Below are positions 12,053-22,800 of a DNA stretch of 62,293 nucleotides, in pieces. A program made the translations under genes and the position numbers. A model generated the notes under the pieces. The model was not told the DNA's origin and ran no database searches. It saw nothing but the letters and a program-made list of their open reading frames with translations. The DNA lies in contig WELA01009392.1 of the NCBI GenBank assembly GCA_009602735.1, positions 1 through 62,293 on the forward strand, in the 5' to 3' direction. The stretch is from Mesotaenium endlicherianum. Taxonomy: Eukaryota > Streptophyta > Zygnematophyceae > Zygnematales > Mesotaeniaceae. The first letter of the stretch is position 1, and each line of letters starts with the position of its first letter.

Positions 12053-13408
12053 ATGGCGGATAAAGCACATTGTGGTGTCGCATCCATCAAGTCTGAGCCC
12101 AGCCCACAGGTTAATCGTACTCCACTTTTCAATGACAAGGACACTAGTGACATCACCCTCGTTGTTAACAACAGTAAGAATGAACCGGTCGCAGTGTTGT
12201 ACATGCACAAGGATGTGTTAAGGCAGAGCACGTACTTCGATGCAGCCTTTTCTGACCGCTGGCTGTATCCGGATAAAAGCATATACACTATAAGGTGCGG
12301 AGAATGCGACGGAAGCTCCCACATGATAGCCTTTGAATCTCTATATGTCCACTTAGATGCTCTAAGAGTTGCTGCTCTGGCTTGGCCTTTTCAAGGAGTA
12401 TTGGGTCTCATCAAGGTTGCAGCAGAGTTCCAGTTGACAGATTGTCTGAGGGCTTGCCTTGAGTATGTTGAGGCAATACCTTGGAGTGAAGAGGAAGAGC
12501 GCAATTTGTTAGAAGTTGTGCACGGCTTGGCGCTACCTGAGGAAGTCCTAGGTCTCACCTTTGCTAGACTTAGCATCTGTGACTCAGCACAGATGCCAGT
12601 ACAGTTCAGAAACCTTCTCTCCTCTGCTGTCCTTGAGGCAAATGCTCGCGTTTTCCGAGAAGAATTGCTACTGAACCTGGAAAATACCGCTGAGGGCACA
12701 GCCACTCGGACCACAAAGAGGCAGATCTTGCTAGAGGTCTATGCAGGACTCTATGGGGACGTTCAGTCATTGATTTTGGGCATTTATGGGAAAGGAGCAA
12801 GGCATGTTCAAGCATGCTTTAAGGTGTACAGTATAGGAACTCGCCGTGGCCATACCATTACTGAATATGATAAACCAGCTCTGATGCACCTCCTGGAGTC
12901 TCTGGAATGGTTGACTCCTCTCTTATTTGAGTGCGAGAGCATATCAGACGCCTTTGAGCAGTGGCTTGCTTCTGACACGTGCCAAGGGACACTCCATTTT
13001 ATAGCTAATCAGATTTATCAAGAATACAATGAACATCGCAAATTAGTACCACACCTTGAGGGGGTCCTGAAGACAACATTGTTGAGCGTTGTGAAGGCAT
13101 TTGACAACAAGAAGCTCATTGCCTCTGCAAGGTCTAGAGCTTCCTTTCTAAGGATTTGGCTTAGAACAGTTGCACTATTCTTCTCTTCACAGTCTTCTCC
13201 ACCTCCCCTTAGCCAAGAAGACAGAGATAGGATCAGGCTGTTCATATGCGCTATGGTGTGTACTCTCCCACCAGATGTGCAGCTGAATATCTTCAGTCTG
13301 AACCATACAGTCTCAATCAGGCTTGACTTGGGGCCAGCATACAAGAGGTTCCTGGTAAGGTCTTGTGACAAGATGCAGAGTGCTCAGAGTGCTTCAGCGT
13401 CTAAGTAA
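12053..13408 (+). CDS. Plant-type BTB/POZ domain protein
   Basis: Intact 451-residue single-exon ORF. I start at the ATG at 12053, because the in-frame codon further upstream is only a GTG. Residues about 30-130 form a BTB/POZ fold (FNDKDTSDITLVV, LYMHKDVLRQSTYFDAAFSDRW-like core, FESLY). These are followed by a conserved helical block (CLRACLEYVEAIPWSEEEE) and a C-terminal half with CTLPPDVQLNIF. This layout resembles the land-plant BTB proteins of the At1g63850/At5g60050 type, whose role is unclear; BTB proteins commonly act as CUL3 ubiquitin-ligase adaptors, but that role is inferred. A diverged relative lies inverted at 6109-7275. An AATAAA at about 14143 could be its polyadenylation signal. 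Confidence 0.85.
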   Translation: MADKAHCGVASIKSEPSPQVNRTPLFNDKDTSDITLVVNNSKNEPVAVLYMHKDVLRQSTYFDAAFSDRWLYPDKSIYTIRCGECDGSSHMIAFESLYVHLDALRVAALAWPFQGVLGLIKVAAEFQLTDCLRACLEYVEAIPWSEEEERNLLEVVHGLALPEEVLGLTFARLSICDSAQMPVQFRNLLSSAVLEANARVFREELLLNLENTAEGTATRTTKRQILLEVYAGLYGDVQSLILGIYGKGARHVQACFKVYSIGTRRGHTITEYDKPALMHLLESLEWLTPLLFECESISDAFEQWLASDTCQGTLHFIANQIYQEYNEHRKLVPHLEGVLKTTLLSVVKAFDNKKLIASARSRASFLRIWLRTVALFFSSQSSPPPLSQEDRDRIRLFICAMVCTLPPDVQLNIFSLNHTVSIRLDLGPAYKRFLVRSCDKMQSAQSASASK

Positions 13409-15290
13409 AGTGGGGCTTCATGAGGGCCGATCAATCATGCAGTATGGCGTCAGCATCGCAAGCAGCCTTCCTGACTTTGATGGGGTTGTGAAGGATAATA
13501 GTGGGGAAGTAGAGGATAAGGTAGTTCACAATTGTTTATATGATGATGAGAGCTGTTGGTCACTTTCTGTGGAACTTTAGCTCTGAGTTGCAGTCAACCC
13601 AGGGCCCCCATTAGGTGACACAGTCACCCTTGCAGGCTGACAAGTAGCACTAGGCGACGGTAGCCACACATAGCCATTCTCAATGCACGCCCCTCTCAGA
13701 GCCCCTCTCGCTGAAGGTATATCTTGCACTCCATGTCAGGACTTGCAGCCAGGACAAGCTGATGCTGTCTTATCATCATTCCTAGTGCAGAGAGGATCTA
13801 GAAGTGACATCAGTCTTCGTGAACCAGTGAGGTAGGGCTGTGCGCATGTGCGTCTTCTTGTCATACTCTCTGGCTCCTTGATCTTCAGCAGTATCTTTGA
13901 GTGCAATCAGAAGCATGGCAACTTCAGCAGCAGCAGCAGCCGCCGTAGCAGCAGGATTGGAAGCAGGAGAAAGTGGTACAGACAGCGTGTGGCAAAAGGA
14001 GGTGGCACTTGAGGTGGGCCTAGCTACCCTCTGGGACCCATTGTTGTGTGGCTGCGTGGCAGGTGAACTCTTTAGGCAGCCTCAGACTCTATTGGTCCTA
14101 AAGTTTGTATATTGATACTCTTTATGTACTTTTAGATGCTGAATAAAAACCAGTTCCAGGTCTGTGTGGAGGTGGAGGCGTAGGCGTGAGGCTCAGTGCT
14201 CAGCTTCAGACTCAGGGTAATGCGTATGCTAGGATAGGGGGGGCAGTGTTTGCATCTACTGGTGGTACCAGTAGTGTTCACCCCTATTAGAATGGGGACG
14301 TGTAACCATCACTTGTAAGGGGGTGAAGTGGACTTGCAGTTCTCTACCAGGCTATGGGAAATCTCAGCACCAAGACAAGGGCCCTTAATTTGTGCGTAGA
14401 TCTAAAGCGAGCAGCAAACCAGTGCCTGCAGACCACTCGTGCAGATACGGGTCGCATTGGTAGGATGTCGGCAAGGTGGTATCCTAGGGGATAGGCTTTG
14501 CATGAGGGAACTCCTCAAAAAACCTGGATATTGCTTGATCATATTGAGTGGCAGCACGTGCAAACAGTTTCACCTGGTGTATTGTCCTCAAGATACCTTC
14601 GTGGGGCTATAATGTACTTGTAAGTCGTGCATGTTACTGTTTAAACAAATCAAGGCACATATACTTGATGATGCTAGGTAAGATCATCAAGCTAGCTGCA
14701 TGGCAAAATGGAGATCAATATTTTTTTTCCATGAGCATGCGCTGTCATCATGACCGGCAGATATCAGCAAGCTTCAATAGTTGCCTACAATATAACAACC
14801 ACCTTCACCATTTGCCACCTACCTACCCCCTTGCACCTCTTTTGCACATCGTGTGTGCATTACGTTACATGCATGCATCTTCTAGATGCAAGAACACGAA
14901 CTCAGCTTTGGGAAAAACTACTGAACATGTGGTTTTCTCTCTAAAGCTGGGAGCATGGGATGGAGTGCACATTGAAGAGTGACTCGGAAGTCGTGTGTTA
15001 TCAAGGCCATGAGACTATAATTAAATATAGTTAAGTAATCATTCAAGGTCCACATTTTATTATGATAATCTCGCGCTAGAAAGAGGAGGTGGAAATATGA
15101 TCGAAAGCCGGTGACCACTGACCAGGCCAAGTAACCTCCAAGACAATGAAAAGTGGCTACCTAAATGCTTCGTATTGAGAGCAAACTTCGCCTTAAGGCA
15201 AGGGTGGACGGGAGTTCTTTGCCTCCAAAAAGTGGCAGACCACTGGTGGAAGTAAGCTTCAAGGAGAGAGCTCAACTATAGCAACTTTTG
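13409..15290. other. Intergenic, possible 3' UTR of the BTB gene
   Basis: A small ORF at 13912-14115 starts with an alanine run encoded by CAGCAGCAG-type sequence, and I do not support it as a gene. AATAAA occurs near 14143. Nothing else is recognisable. Confidence 0.5.
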
Positions 15291-15942
15291 AGATTGCTTT
15301 GAGATGTCTGGCCCACCTACATACTGGAGCTTTGAAAGCCCATGTACTATGGTTTTTGCTCGAGTTGGTGGCCATCACATGTACATTCCTACAAAATACG
15401 GACAAAACTACAGTTACATCTTGGCAACCACAACCACCAATAGAAATAGATGAAGATTGCTTTGAGATGTCTGGCCCACCTACATACTGGAGCTTTGAAA
15501 GCCCATGTACTATGGTTTTTGCTCGAGTTGGTGGCCATCACATGTACATTCCTACAAAATACGGACAAAACTACAGTTACATCTTGGCAACCACAACCAC
15601 CAATAGAAATAGATGAAGATTGCTTTGAGATGTCTGGCCCACCTACATACTGGAGCTTTGAAAGCCCATGTACTATGGTTTTTGCTCGAGTTGGTGGCCA
15701 TCACATGTACATTCCTACAAAATACGGACAAAACTACAGTTACATCTTGGCAACCACAACCACCAATAGAAATAGATGAAGATTGCTTTGAGATGTCTGG
15801 CCCACCTACATACTGGAGCTTTGAAAGCCCATGTACTATGGTTTTTGCTCGAGTTGGTGGCCATCACATGTACATTCCTACAAAATACGGACAAAACTAC
15901 AGTTACATCTTGGCAACCACAACCACCAATAGAAATAGATGA
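15291..15942 (+). repeat. Four tandem 163-bp repeat units
   Basis: Units begin at 15291, 15454, 15617 and 15780 and look identical by eye. Each contains a 49-codon ORF beginning MSGPPTYWSFESP whose TGA stop overlaps the next ATG as ATGA. Because 163 is not a multiple of three, a second frame runs across unit borders (109 residues, starting MKIALRCLAHLHTG). I do not recognise the peptide. Identity between units suggests very recent amplification or an assembly artefact. Confidence 0.93.
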
Positions 15943-17014
15943 ATCTTGGAGTGGGAAGTGGAGGTAATTATTGCTTGATTTCTCCATCAAGAAGGGCGGG
16001 TCAACACTCTAGATATATTGGAATATCTTGTAGAATGAGATGTTCTTTTATTGAAGGACAGTTCTTTAGTCACGACTCACTTGTCGATTGAATTTATTGC
16101 ACAAATGAGGCACGTCTTTAAAGACCAAACATAAACTGGCTAGAAGGTGAACCGACTAAAAATCCATTGTTGGTATAATGAAGCTCACCACAAGTCATGT
16201 TATACGTGTATATGCACGTGTCCAATAAGTACCATACATACATGAAAGATGTAAGACTTAAATTTTGCTTACGAGTTTTGTAATGTTTGTTCAAAAGTCC
16301 TGTTGTATTCTTTTGTCTAACATTCAAGGGTACCTTGTGTGTGCTTCTTTGAAGTTATTCTTTGTAGAAGTTGATCCAATGTATAGTCTTGGAGAAAATG
16401 GCGTAGACAGAGCTTTAAGAAGTACCATATATGGGTCAACGACCATACATGGTACAGAGAATTAGTTGCTGCAATGCATCGGCTAGTTCTTGTGTTAATG
16501 CAGTCAAGTCTACGTTCTCAACATGTGCAGCAGGCGCTGCTCTTCATGAAGACAAAGCTTTCATTCTCGCTTTAGCAACCTTTTTCTGGATTTTTAAATC
16601 TCTTGCCTTCTTTTGCTCTCCAAAAGCCCATTCCTGGGTAAGGCCTTCATCCTTCCGCAATTTGTGATAGAGTAGCAAGGCATCCTTGTCCAAGTAATGA
16701 ACCGGGCCAACGAATGCAAGAGACTGTGTTTTTGAAGCATCCTTTCAAAAAAAAATTAAAGAGATTTGCACAATAGATCTCATCACACTCTTTGAAAGTG
16801 GGACTATTAATTGCTGGTTCATCCACTACAACACTGTGTAGACAACTTGAACTTAAGATTCTCATCCCTTTCATCACTAGCCATCTCAAAAGGTAACCAG
16901 CAATTACTGACTCTTACCCAAATGTCACGCGTTTTGCCCAAGTCAAGTGCAAAGCATCGCTCGCTATACGGGGTTCTCACCGTTTGCGGAGATTTGTCGA
17001 GACTCAAATTCCGA
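15943..17014. other. AT-rich host sequence left of the retrotransposon nest
   Basis: No supportable gene. The stretch ends with the 5-bp target sequence TCCGA (17010-17014), which pairs with TCCAA after 40557. Confidence 0.5.
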
Positions 17015-17510
17015 TGTAGTGAAACAGAAAGATAAAGTACTTAGTAAAATAGAATACTATATCTATTCAAGACAAGGATCTTTGAACACAAGTGGTAACT
17101 TCTTGAAAGAGAGATGGCTTCTTGAAAGTTAATATACTTCTGGAATTTGGCAAGTATAAGAGTGATTCTCGAATCCTTTCTATGTTCTAGCTCTTGTTTA
17201 TATACTTGCTACATAAGTAATTTCTAGGAAGGTGCATGTTAATGTGTTGGCACCCAACACATTCCAAAACCTGCCACTTTTTTCTAGAATAATATACACA
17301 TGTCCTTTGACCAAAAAATGGCATATTTGACTTTTGCCACATGGAGTTCTTCCAGGTCCTTCCTCTAACTTTGAAAATGCCTTAGAAGGTTCAAAGAATA
17401 TGAACCAAGTCACTAGAGTATCTATTCACACTTGAATCCACACAAAACTACTTTAAAATTACTCAAAAGTAATAAAATGAACCTAATACATTCTAACTCA
17501 TATCACTACA
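17015..17510 (-). repeat. Element A 3' LTR
   Basis: About 496 bp, similar along its whole length to 40054-40557 and 41690-42168. It contains a TATA box in element sense (TATATAAAC, + strand about 17196-17204). It is followed at 17511 by TCACTCCCCCGACG, the complement of a polypurine tract, identifying it as the 3' LTR of a minus-strand element. Confidence 0.88.
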
Positions 17511-17551
17511 TCACTCCCCCGACGAAAAAAGCGACATCTCGGTGCGTCAAG

Positions 17552-18426
17552 TGTGACGATCTGAGCTATTTAGGCGTATTTGGGATATTTTTGCTAATTA
17601 CCTAAAATACGTTATACTGTTTATCAATATATTATTTGATAAATAATTGCATCTTGATAAATTATTTGTCACATGCGTGTGCCGACTAATTCCTGGTCGA
17701 TTGGCCAAAAAACCAAGATGCTATTGGAAAAAGCGTTGCAAAGTATTTGACTACTTTGCAAAAGTAAGACATGATTAATCATGCAGTTACTTCGATTTTT
17801 TATGAAGGGATCACTTAATTTATCATAGATTAATTAACTGATTTGATTGTCATTATTTCGGATAATGCCACAGTCATTGATTTCGGTTTAATGACAAGTC
17901 GTTAAACGAAACCAAATGTGCAAAGTCGCTTTGCATCCGAGCCCGCGACCTTCCGTTGAAATGTTCACACCTAACCGATTGCGGTTTTCATAACTACCAG
18001 TACATGACGAAAGCATGTGTACGCAATCCCGCGAACAATTGCGACTTCTTTGGAAAGTTGCTTGAACGCGAAAACGCCATTTTTGGCGCGAAACGGTTTT
18101 CGGAATCCGTTGAAAAGTCTCCAAATGGCCAAACGGCGTGTTACGAGCATTCAGCCGGACGGGTTATCCCCCTTCACCTGTTTTTGTTGAACATGAACCA
18201 GTGCCCTAGGTGGTGACTTGAAGCACTCCAGTGCCTTATGTTGTGCAAGTATTTATACTTGCAAGAGTCATTGTGAGTGCAACTCTCACAAGCACAAATT
18301 CTACTTTAGTTTTCATTTTCACAAGGATTGTCTATTTTCTTGAAGTTATTACTATTTCTTTTTCGCTAATATTAGAATATCCTCAAATACCAAGCAAAGA
18401 TCCTCGTAAGAAGCAGAAACGCTACA
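17552..18426. mobile_element. Solo LTR (family E)
   Basis: The 875-bp segment starts TGTGACGATC and ends AACGCTACA. It is bordered by a perfect 5-bp target duplication TCAAG (17547-17551 and 18427-18431). It holds no coding domain. It lies in the 3' untranslated part of element A, so it inserted after A. Confidence 0.7.
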
Positions 18427-18431
18427 TCAAG

Positions 18432-19122
18432 TCAGGTCTTACATATGTGACGAAGACTAGTCAAAGGCTTCAACTCAGGTGCTACACATGTAAGGTAGAC
18501 TAGGCAAGGTCGTGGGTGGTGTGACCTTATTGGCTAGCCTACTCCTTGATGATAAGGAAAATAGTACAAGTTGGCCCAAAATCTGCCACGGATTCAATGA
18601 TTCATAGCCTCCATAGAATTGCTCCAAATTTGAAAATTTTGATGCCAAATAGAGCCCGTCGGAAACATCTACCAGATCACCAAATTTGAAAGCATTCCAA
18701 TTTCGGAAGTGCAGTCGAGAGCACAAAGAGTAGACACTCCTCTATATCTGTGCAGAAACTTCTGAAAATCATAAGTCCTTCTCTACTTCTTTAAACTTTG
18801 CAAAATTAGTCTCCAAATGGGCGCAGTAATATCTTCTACCAGATCTTTGAGTTTCAGACAATTCCAAGGTCAGGGGTGTGCAAAATGTTCGAAGGCATAT
18901 TCTGCCCTAATAATGTCAGCAGCTTGACCCCCTTGTGTTCAGAGATTTGTATCTCTCCAACCACAACTCCAAATTGAGCAAGCAAAGACTCTACGAAATC
19001 ACCTACTCATGGAATACAGCTAGGTAAAATTTCATGAGTTAATATGAAGAGACCTATCAATAGTAGCAGATTTAATTTTATGTGTAGAAATAGATATTGC
19101 GAGAAGAAAAGAGAGTCTAATG
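18432..19122 (-). other. Element A 3' non-coding region
   Basis: This lies between the end of the chromodomain frame and the solo LTR. No domain is visible; it is read as 3' untranslated sequence of element A. Confidence 0.5.
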
Positions 19123-19721
19123 TCAATTTTTCCTCTTTTTGGTTTTTGCAGGCTGCCTCCAAGGGGTCTCTTGCTGCTTCTTGATGATGGCAGGCTGCCC
19201 CCTTATGTTCTTTTGGCTTCTTGTAGATAGATTTGGGGCGGATCCAAGATGTGGGTTGGCGGCATGGAAATGTCTCAGCTTCCTCTGAACTTTGTCAAGG
19301 TAGTGCGCCGCCACCCAATTGTTCTCAGAATTTGCATATCTTTTCCAGTTGATCAAGTCTTGCTGTGGTCTTGTAATATTTCTCATAGCCAATATGTCTT
19401 CCAATTCATACTCCAAATGATCATCCACTATTGTTGGGGCTGGTGGGGTTGTCATTCGTCGTGGGAACTTGTTGTCCGATTGTGCATATGGCTTGAAGAG
19501 AGAATCGTGGAATACGAGGTCGATGTGCATAATCTAGGGAAGTTCTAGCTTGAAAGCAACAAGATTGACCCTGGATAATCTTGAAGGGTCCCAAATACTT
19601 GGGAGAGAACTTCTTACCGGCACGCCTGTTGTTCAGGGAAATGTTCTTGGACAATAGTAACATGTTGTCACCCACTTTGTCCGTATTTTCTCTTTGAGAC
19701 CTCTTTGTCACTTTAACTTGA
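19123..19721 (-). pseudogene. Element A integrase C-terminus with chromodomain (broken)
   Basis: The minus strand reads VGDNMLLLSKNISL and AGKKFSPKYLGPFKI, the typical integrase C-terminal segment of gypsy polyproteins. After a frame change it reads HLEYELEDILAMR ... DLINWKRYANSENNWVAAHYL, a degraded chromodomain. A frameshift separates the two at about 19421-19530. Upstream the frame ends abruptly at 19722, where a B-like repeat begins. Confidence 0.75.
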
Positions 19722-20847
19722 TGTCGTGCACTATGGGTTCAGGCGCGTCTCATTGGTATAAACAACACACAAGTAGACAAGCAGGGTTTGCTATAATGGA
19801 AAGGAAAAATGCATGTGGCCTGTCAAATGTCCTGATAAGGGAGTGTGTACTCTCCAGAGTGAGCACCTCAAGCTTCTAATCTGGGAGGAAAACAACTAAT
19901 GAAGTCTGGCCCAAAAGATCACTGGAAGCACATCATGATCTTCAAGAGTAGGCCTATGGCAGGGTTTAAGCTGTGACTTTATTCACCACTTGTGAAGTTC
20001 TTCAAGTGACTAGAAGCCAGAAGGGTTTGCTTTTCACAAGAGAACAAGACCAAGTGGTCCTGAAAACACAAGAGGTAAAGTGTAAGCTTTACTGATAACT
20101 CTAAGGCTTACAGCTGGCATATTTGACTTCTAAAAAGATGTCTTTTTAAGGGCATCAAGAGCTATATACTCCATGCAAAACTGGCGCTGAAGGCGGCGGA
20201 AAAAATGCACACAGTCATGGTAGGAGGCTCTCCTAGGTCCACGAAGGTGGAGGCAAGGCAAGTACTAGCTCTCCAATTGGCTAAGCACAACACACTCCAA
20301 TCAAATATAGTGCAAGAAAGAGGATGCATGCCTCTCATTGGCGAAGCTTACCTTGACCAATGTTACCTAGATAACGCCTCAAAAGTAGATCTGAAACTCA
20401 AGGAACCTTCTTCCAATAATGAGTGATGCAGTCACCAAGCTATATCTCAAATGGTGCTCATATACTATGCTAATACATGCTAAGCGTACTTTATCAAGCT
20501 CGCAAATTTGTACGTTAATGGCTAGGGGTCCTTGGAGTTGCGAAGAGCCAACAATGTGACTTTTGGGCACACTGAGTCACAAGGTGGCCTTTGGTGGAAC
20601 TCCGCTAGGGGCCGGTAGGTGCGCGGACTAGATTGCAAACATCTCGCTTAATACGTGATAGAATGGCGCGGAATCGGTGCCGTTCGGAACGTGACTTGAC
20701 ATTCTACACTTTAGTGATTTGAAACGCTAGCAAAGGTCAACATGTGAATGCGCAAAGCAAGGTCAAAGTTGGCCTTCCTAGGTCTTTGGTCAACACACGC
20801 GTGGCTCGGCTTGGGGCGACGGTCTTGACCTAATGAGTCATGACAGC
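19722..20847. repeat. B-family LTR-like repeat copy 1 and unassigned spacer
   Basis: The first about 100 bp (19722-19825, starting TGTCGTGCACTATGG) is roughly 80-85% similar to 20848-20948. Shared words include AACACACAAGTAG, CAAGCA and TTTGCTATAA. The rest, to 20847, has no recognisable content. The pair may be LTR ends of element B. Confidence 0.5.
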
Positions 20848-20997
20848 TGTCGTGCATTATGGGGTCGTGCGCGTCCGATGGGTATAAGCAACACACAAGT
20901 AGGCAAGCAAGATTTGCTATAACAAAAAGCAAAAATGCACGTGGTTTGAAGGCCAAAAGAAGGTCAGCTATCAATATTTTAATTCCCCCCTCAGCTC

Positions 20998-21294
20998 TCA
21001 GCCTCCAGTTGATGAGCTGAGAATGCTACCGCTAGCTAACTCAGAGCAGTCACTACAGAACCTGTCTCCAGCGGGGATGCGCTCCTGTGGGGGGTCCAGG
21101 CAGCCAATGTGGAAGTTGAGGTTGCAGCTGTCGTAGAGCAGCATGTTGGCCTCCCTGCCAAGGTTGTGGCAAATCTGGCACGCCCGGTCCTTGGAAGTTG
21201 GGCGGCAAAGCGTCGCAGGGACGAATCTGCAAATCAAGGCAAGGAAGACGGCATGGACCACAGTTCTTTGTGTGGTCCTTGTGAAGACGGCCAT
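20998..21294 (-). pseudogene. PHD finger at the C-terminus of element B polyprotein
   Basis: The frame reads CQICHNLGREANMLLYDSC then FHIGCLDPP, PAGDRFCSDCSEL. Spacing fits the C4-H-C3 zinc pattern of a PHD finger, with one ligand position altered (YDSC where most have CD-C). It ends 4 residues after SSSTGG with a stop at 20998, so it is the end of the polyprotein and replaces the chromodomain usual in chromoviruses. PHD fingers read histone H3 tails, so a role in choosing insertion sites is inferred. Confidence 0.75.
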
Positions 21295-21963
21295 TTGCTC
21301 CTTCTAGCTCCAGTACGCCTGACGCCAAGGCATGCTTGATGCGCAAGATGACCGGCGAGCTGCTGGTGTCGAGGGTGTTCTTCGTCTGGCGCTGCAGGTA
21401 CACAAAGTCACCTGCGGAAAATTGCAACACTCGCGGACAATAGTCTCCTCCACGAGTCATGGCATACCTCAGCGTGTCGCGGTGCTGGGCGATACTGAAG
21501 TTGTCCACGTCCATGGGCATCAGGCGCCAAAAAGGCTATGCACGCTGCCCGATAAGAGCACTCCATGTCTCAGGATTGTCCAAGCCCAAGACGCTCTCAG
21601 CCACTGTCCTCGCTGCGGCTGGCAAGATCGGTTAGCGTCCATAGAGGAGAAAGTAAGGCAAATGCAAGGCCAAGGAGGCTTGTTGACTGAACTTGTATCC
21701 CATAGCCAGCCACAGGAGTGCGTCGTCCCAATAGGTGCTGTTGTGGGTCAGGCAGCACTTGCGCAGCCCCAGCTTGACGATCTGCACCATGCGCTCTGCG
21801 AGGGGGTGATAGCGGGAGGTGGTGCGGTGGTCGATCATGGAACGCTCCAGCAGCATCTGAAAGCGGCCCTGGAACTCCTTGTCTTGGTCAGTCAGCACCT
21901 CAGCGCAGCCGCCAAAGCGACTAAGGACCTAGTGAAGAAACGCTTGGGCGATCCCCTCACTGG
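21053..21963 (-). pseudogene. Element B integrase, C-terminal half
   Basis: Continuing from 30755 across element C, the frame reads VLSRFGGCAEVLTDQDKEFQ, IDHRTTSRYHPLAERMVQ, WDDALLWLAMGYKFS and FLLYGR. These are the second catalytic Asp (TDQ) and the Glu (AERM) regions of the DD-E integrase core. A second block (21053-21520) reads VLQFSAGDFVYLQRQ and LASGVLELEGANGR, then must change frame to reach the PHD finger. At least two frame changes are needed. Confidence 0.75.
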
Positions 21964-21968
21964 CCTTG

Positions 21969-22687
21969 TGAAATGAATCGACTTACCAAATAGGCGATTA
22001 ACAATTAATAAAGATCTTCATATCAGCAAGTAATCTTTATGGTATTTTCGTTAACTAGTTAAACGGCAAAGGACAATACACTAGCAGGGAATAATACTCG
22101 TAAGTCAAATGCGAGTAAACTAGCATCAATGATGCAAATCAGTAAACTCATACATAAGCAAGGTTAGAAGACAGTGCGTATCAATGGCTTCTCGCCTTGG
22201 ATTCAGATCTCTCTCAGTAAGCTGTACAAGAGAGTTGGCCTCGTTTCCGAATGCCGAACTCGAGAGCAATGCCTAGCATATGTACATGGAATGAGTTTAC
22301 TGTTCAACGGTCAGTGCGATGGCACCGCCTACCCGGGAGTTAACCACGTTGGTAGGACCTCGGTTAACCAAATCCACCGCCATCTCCCATCATCCCGAAT
22401 AGCCATCCATCATGGGGATGTCATCTGGCCATTCATCTAGCAGGTCGTACTTAGATGCATATCAAGGCAGTTCGCTGCTACCGAGCACGGAAGTCAGCTG
22501 GCTGTCAAAGAATGTGTCAGCAAGCTGACTTAAGTTGACTTCAGCCTGCTGCTTTCGGCTGAGTCATTAAACTGATAATTATGTAAAGTCCAGCAGACTG
22601 ACTATTAACTAAAGTTCAGCAGGCTGAACTTAATTAACTATTATATTTAAATGAATATTATATCCACTAATATACTGATTCATTACA
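21969..22687 (-). repeat. Element C 3' LTR
   Basis: 719 bp, TG...CA, near-identical to 30043-30754. It contains AAGTTCAGCAGGCTGAACTT, a palindrome near 22612-22631, and the GTCAGC...GCTGAC inverted repeat with one mismatch. Internally adjacent is the polypurine tract. Confidence 0.95.
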
Positions 22688-22700
22688 ATCCCTCCAACTT
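22688..22700 (-). other. Polypurine tract of element C
   Basis: In element sense AAGTTGGAGGGAT lies directly before the 3' LTR, the expected site for plus-strand DNA priming. A second copy of this motif lies at 24683-24696. Confidence 0.8.
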
Positions 22701-22800
22701 AACTTGTTGTCGCCTCGACAACATTAAATTGTAGAAATTTTAAATAAGGGAATTGAACCTGACCAGCCTCCCTTACTGACTGCCTCTTCAGCGTGTCACC

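Noticed and set aside
13897-14115. Alanine-run ORF downstream of the BTB gene
   Set aside because: Low-complexity start, likely 3' UTR; AATAAA follows shortly after.
15291-15942. CRISPR-like array
   Set aside because: Units are directly contiguous with no spacers, and the genome is eukaryotic.
22174-22440. 88-residue ORF in both element C LTRs (also 30239-30505)
   Set aside because: Antisense to the element and preserved simply because the LTRs are near-identical.
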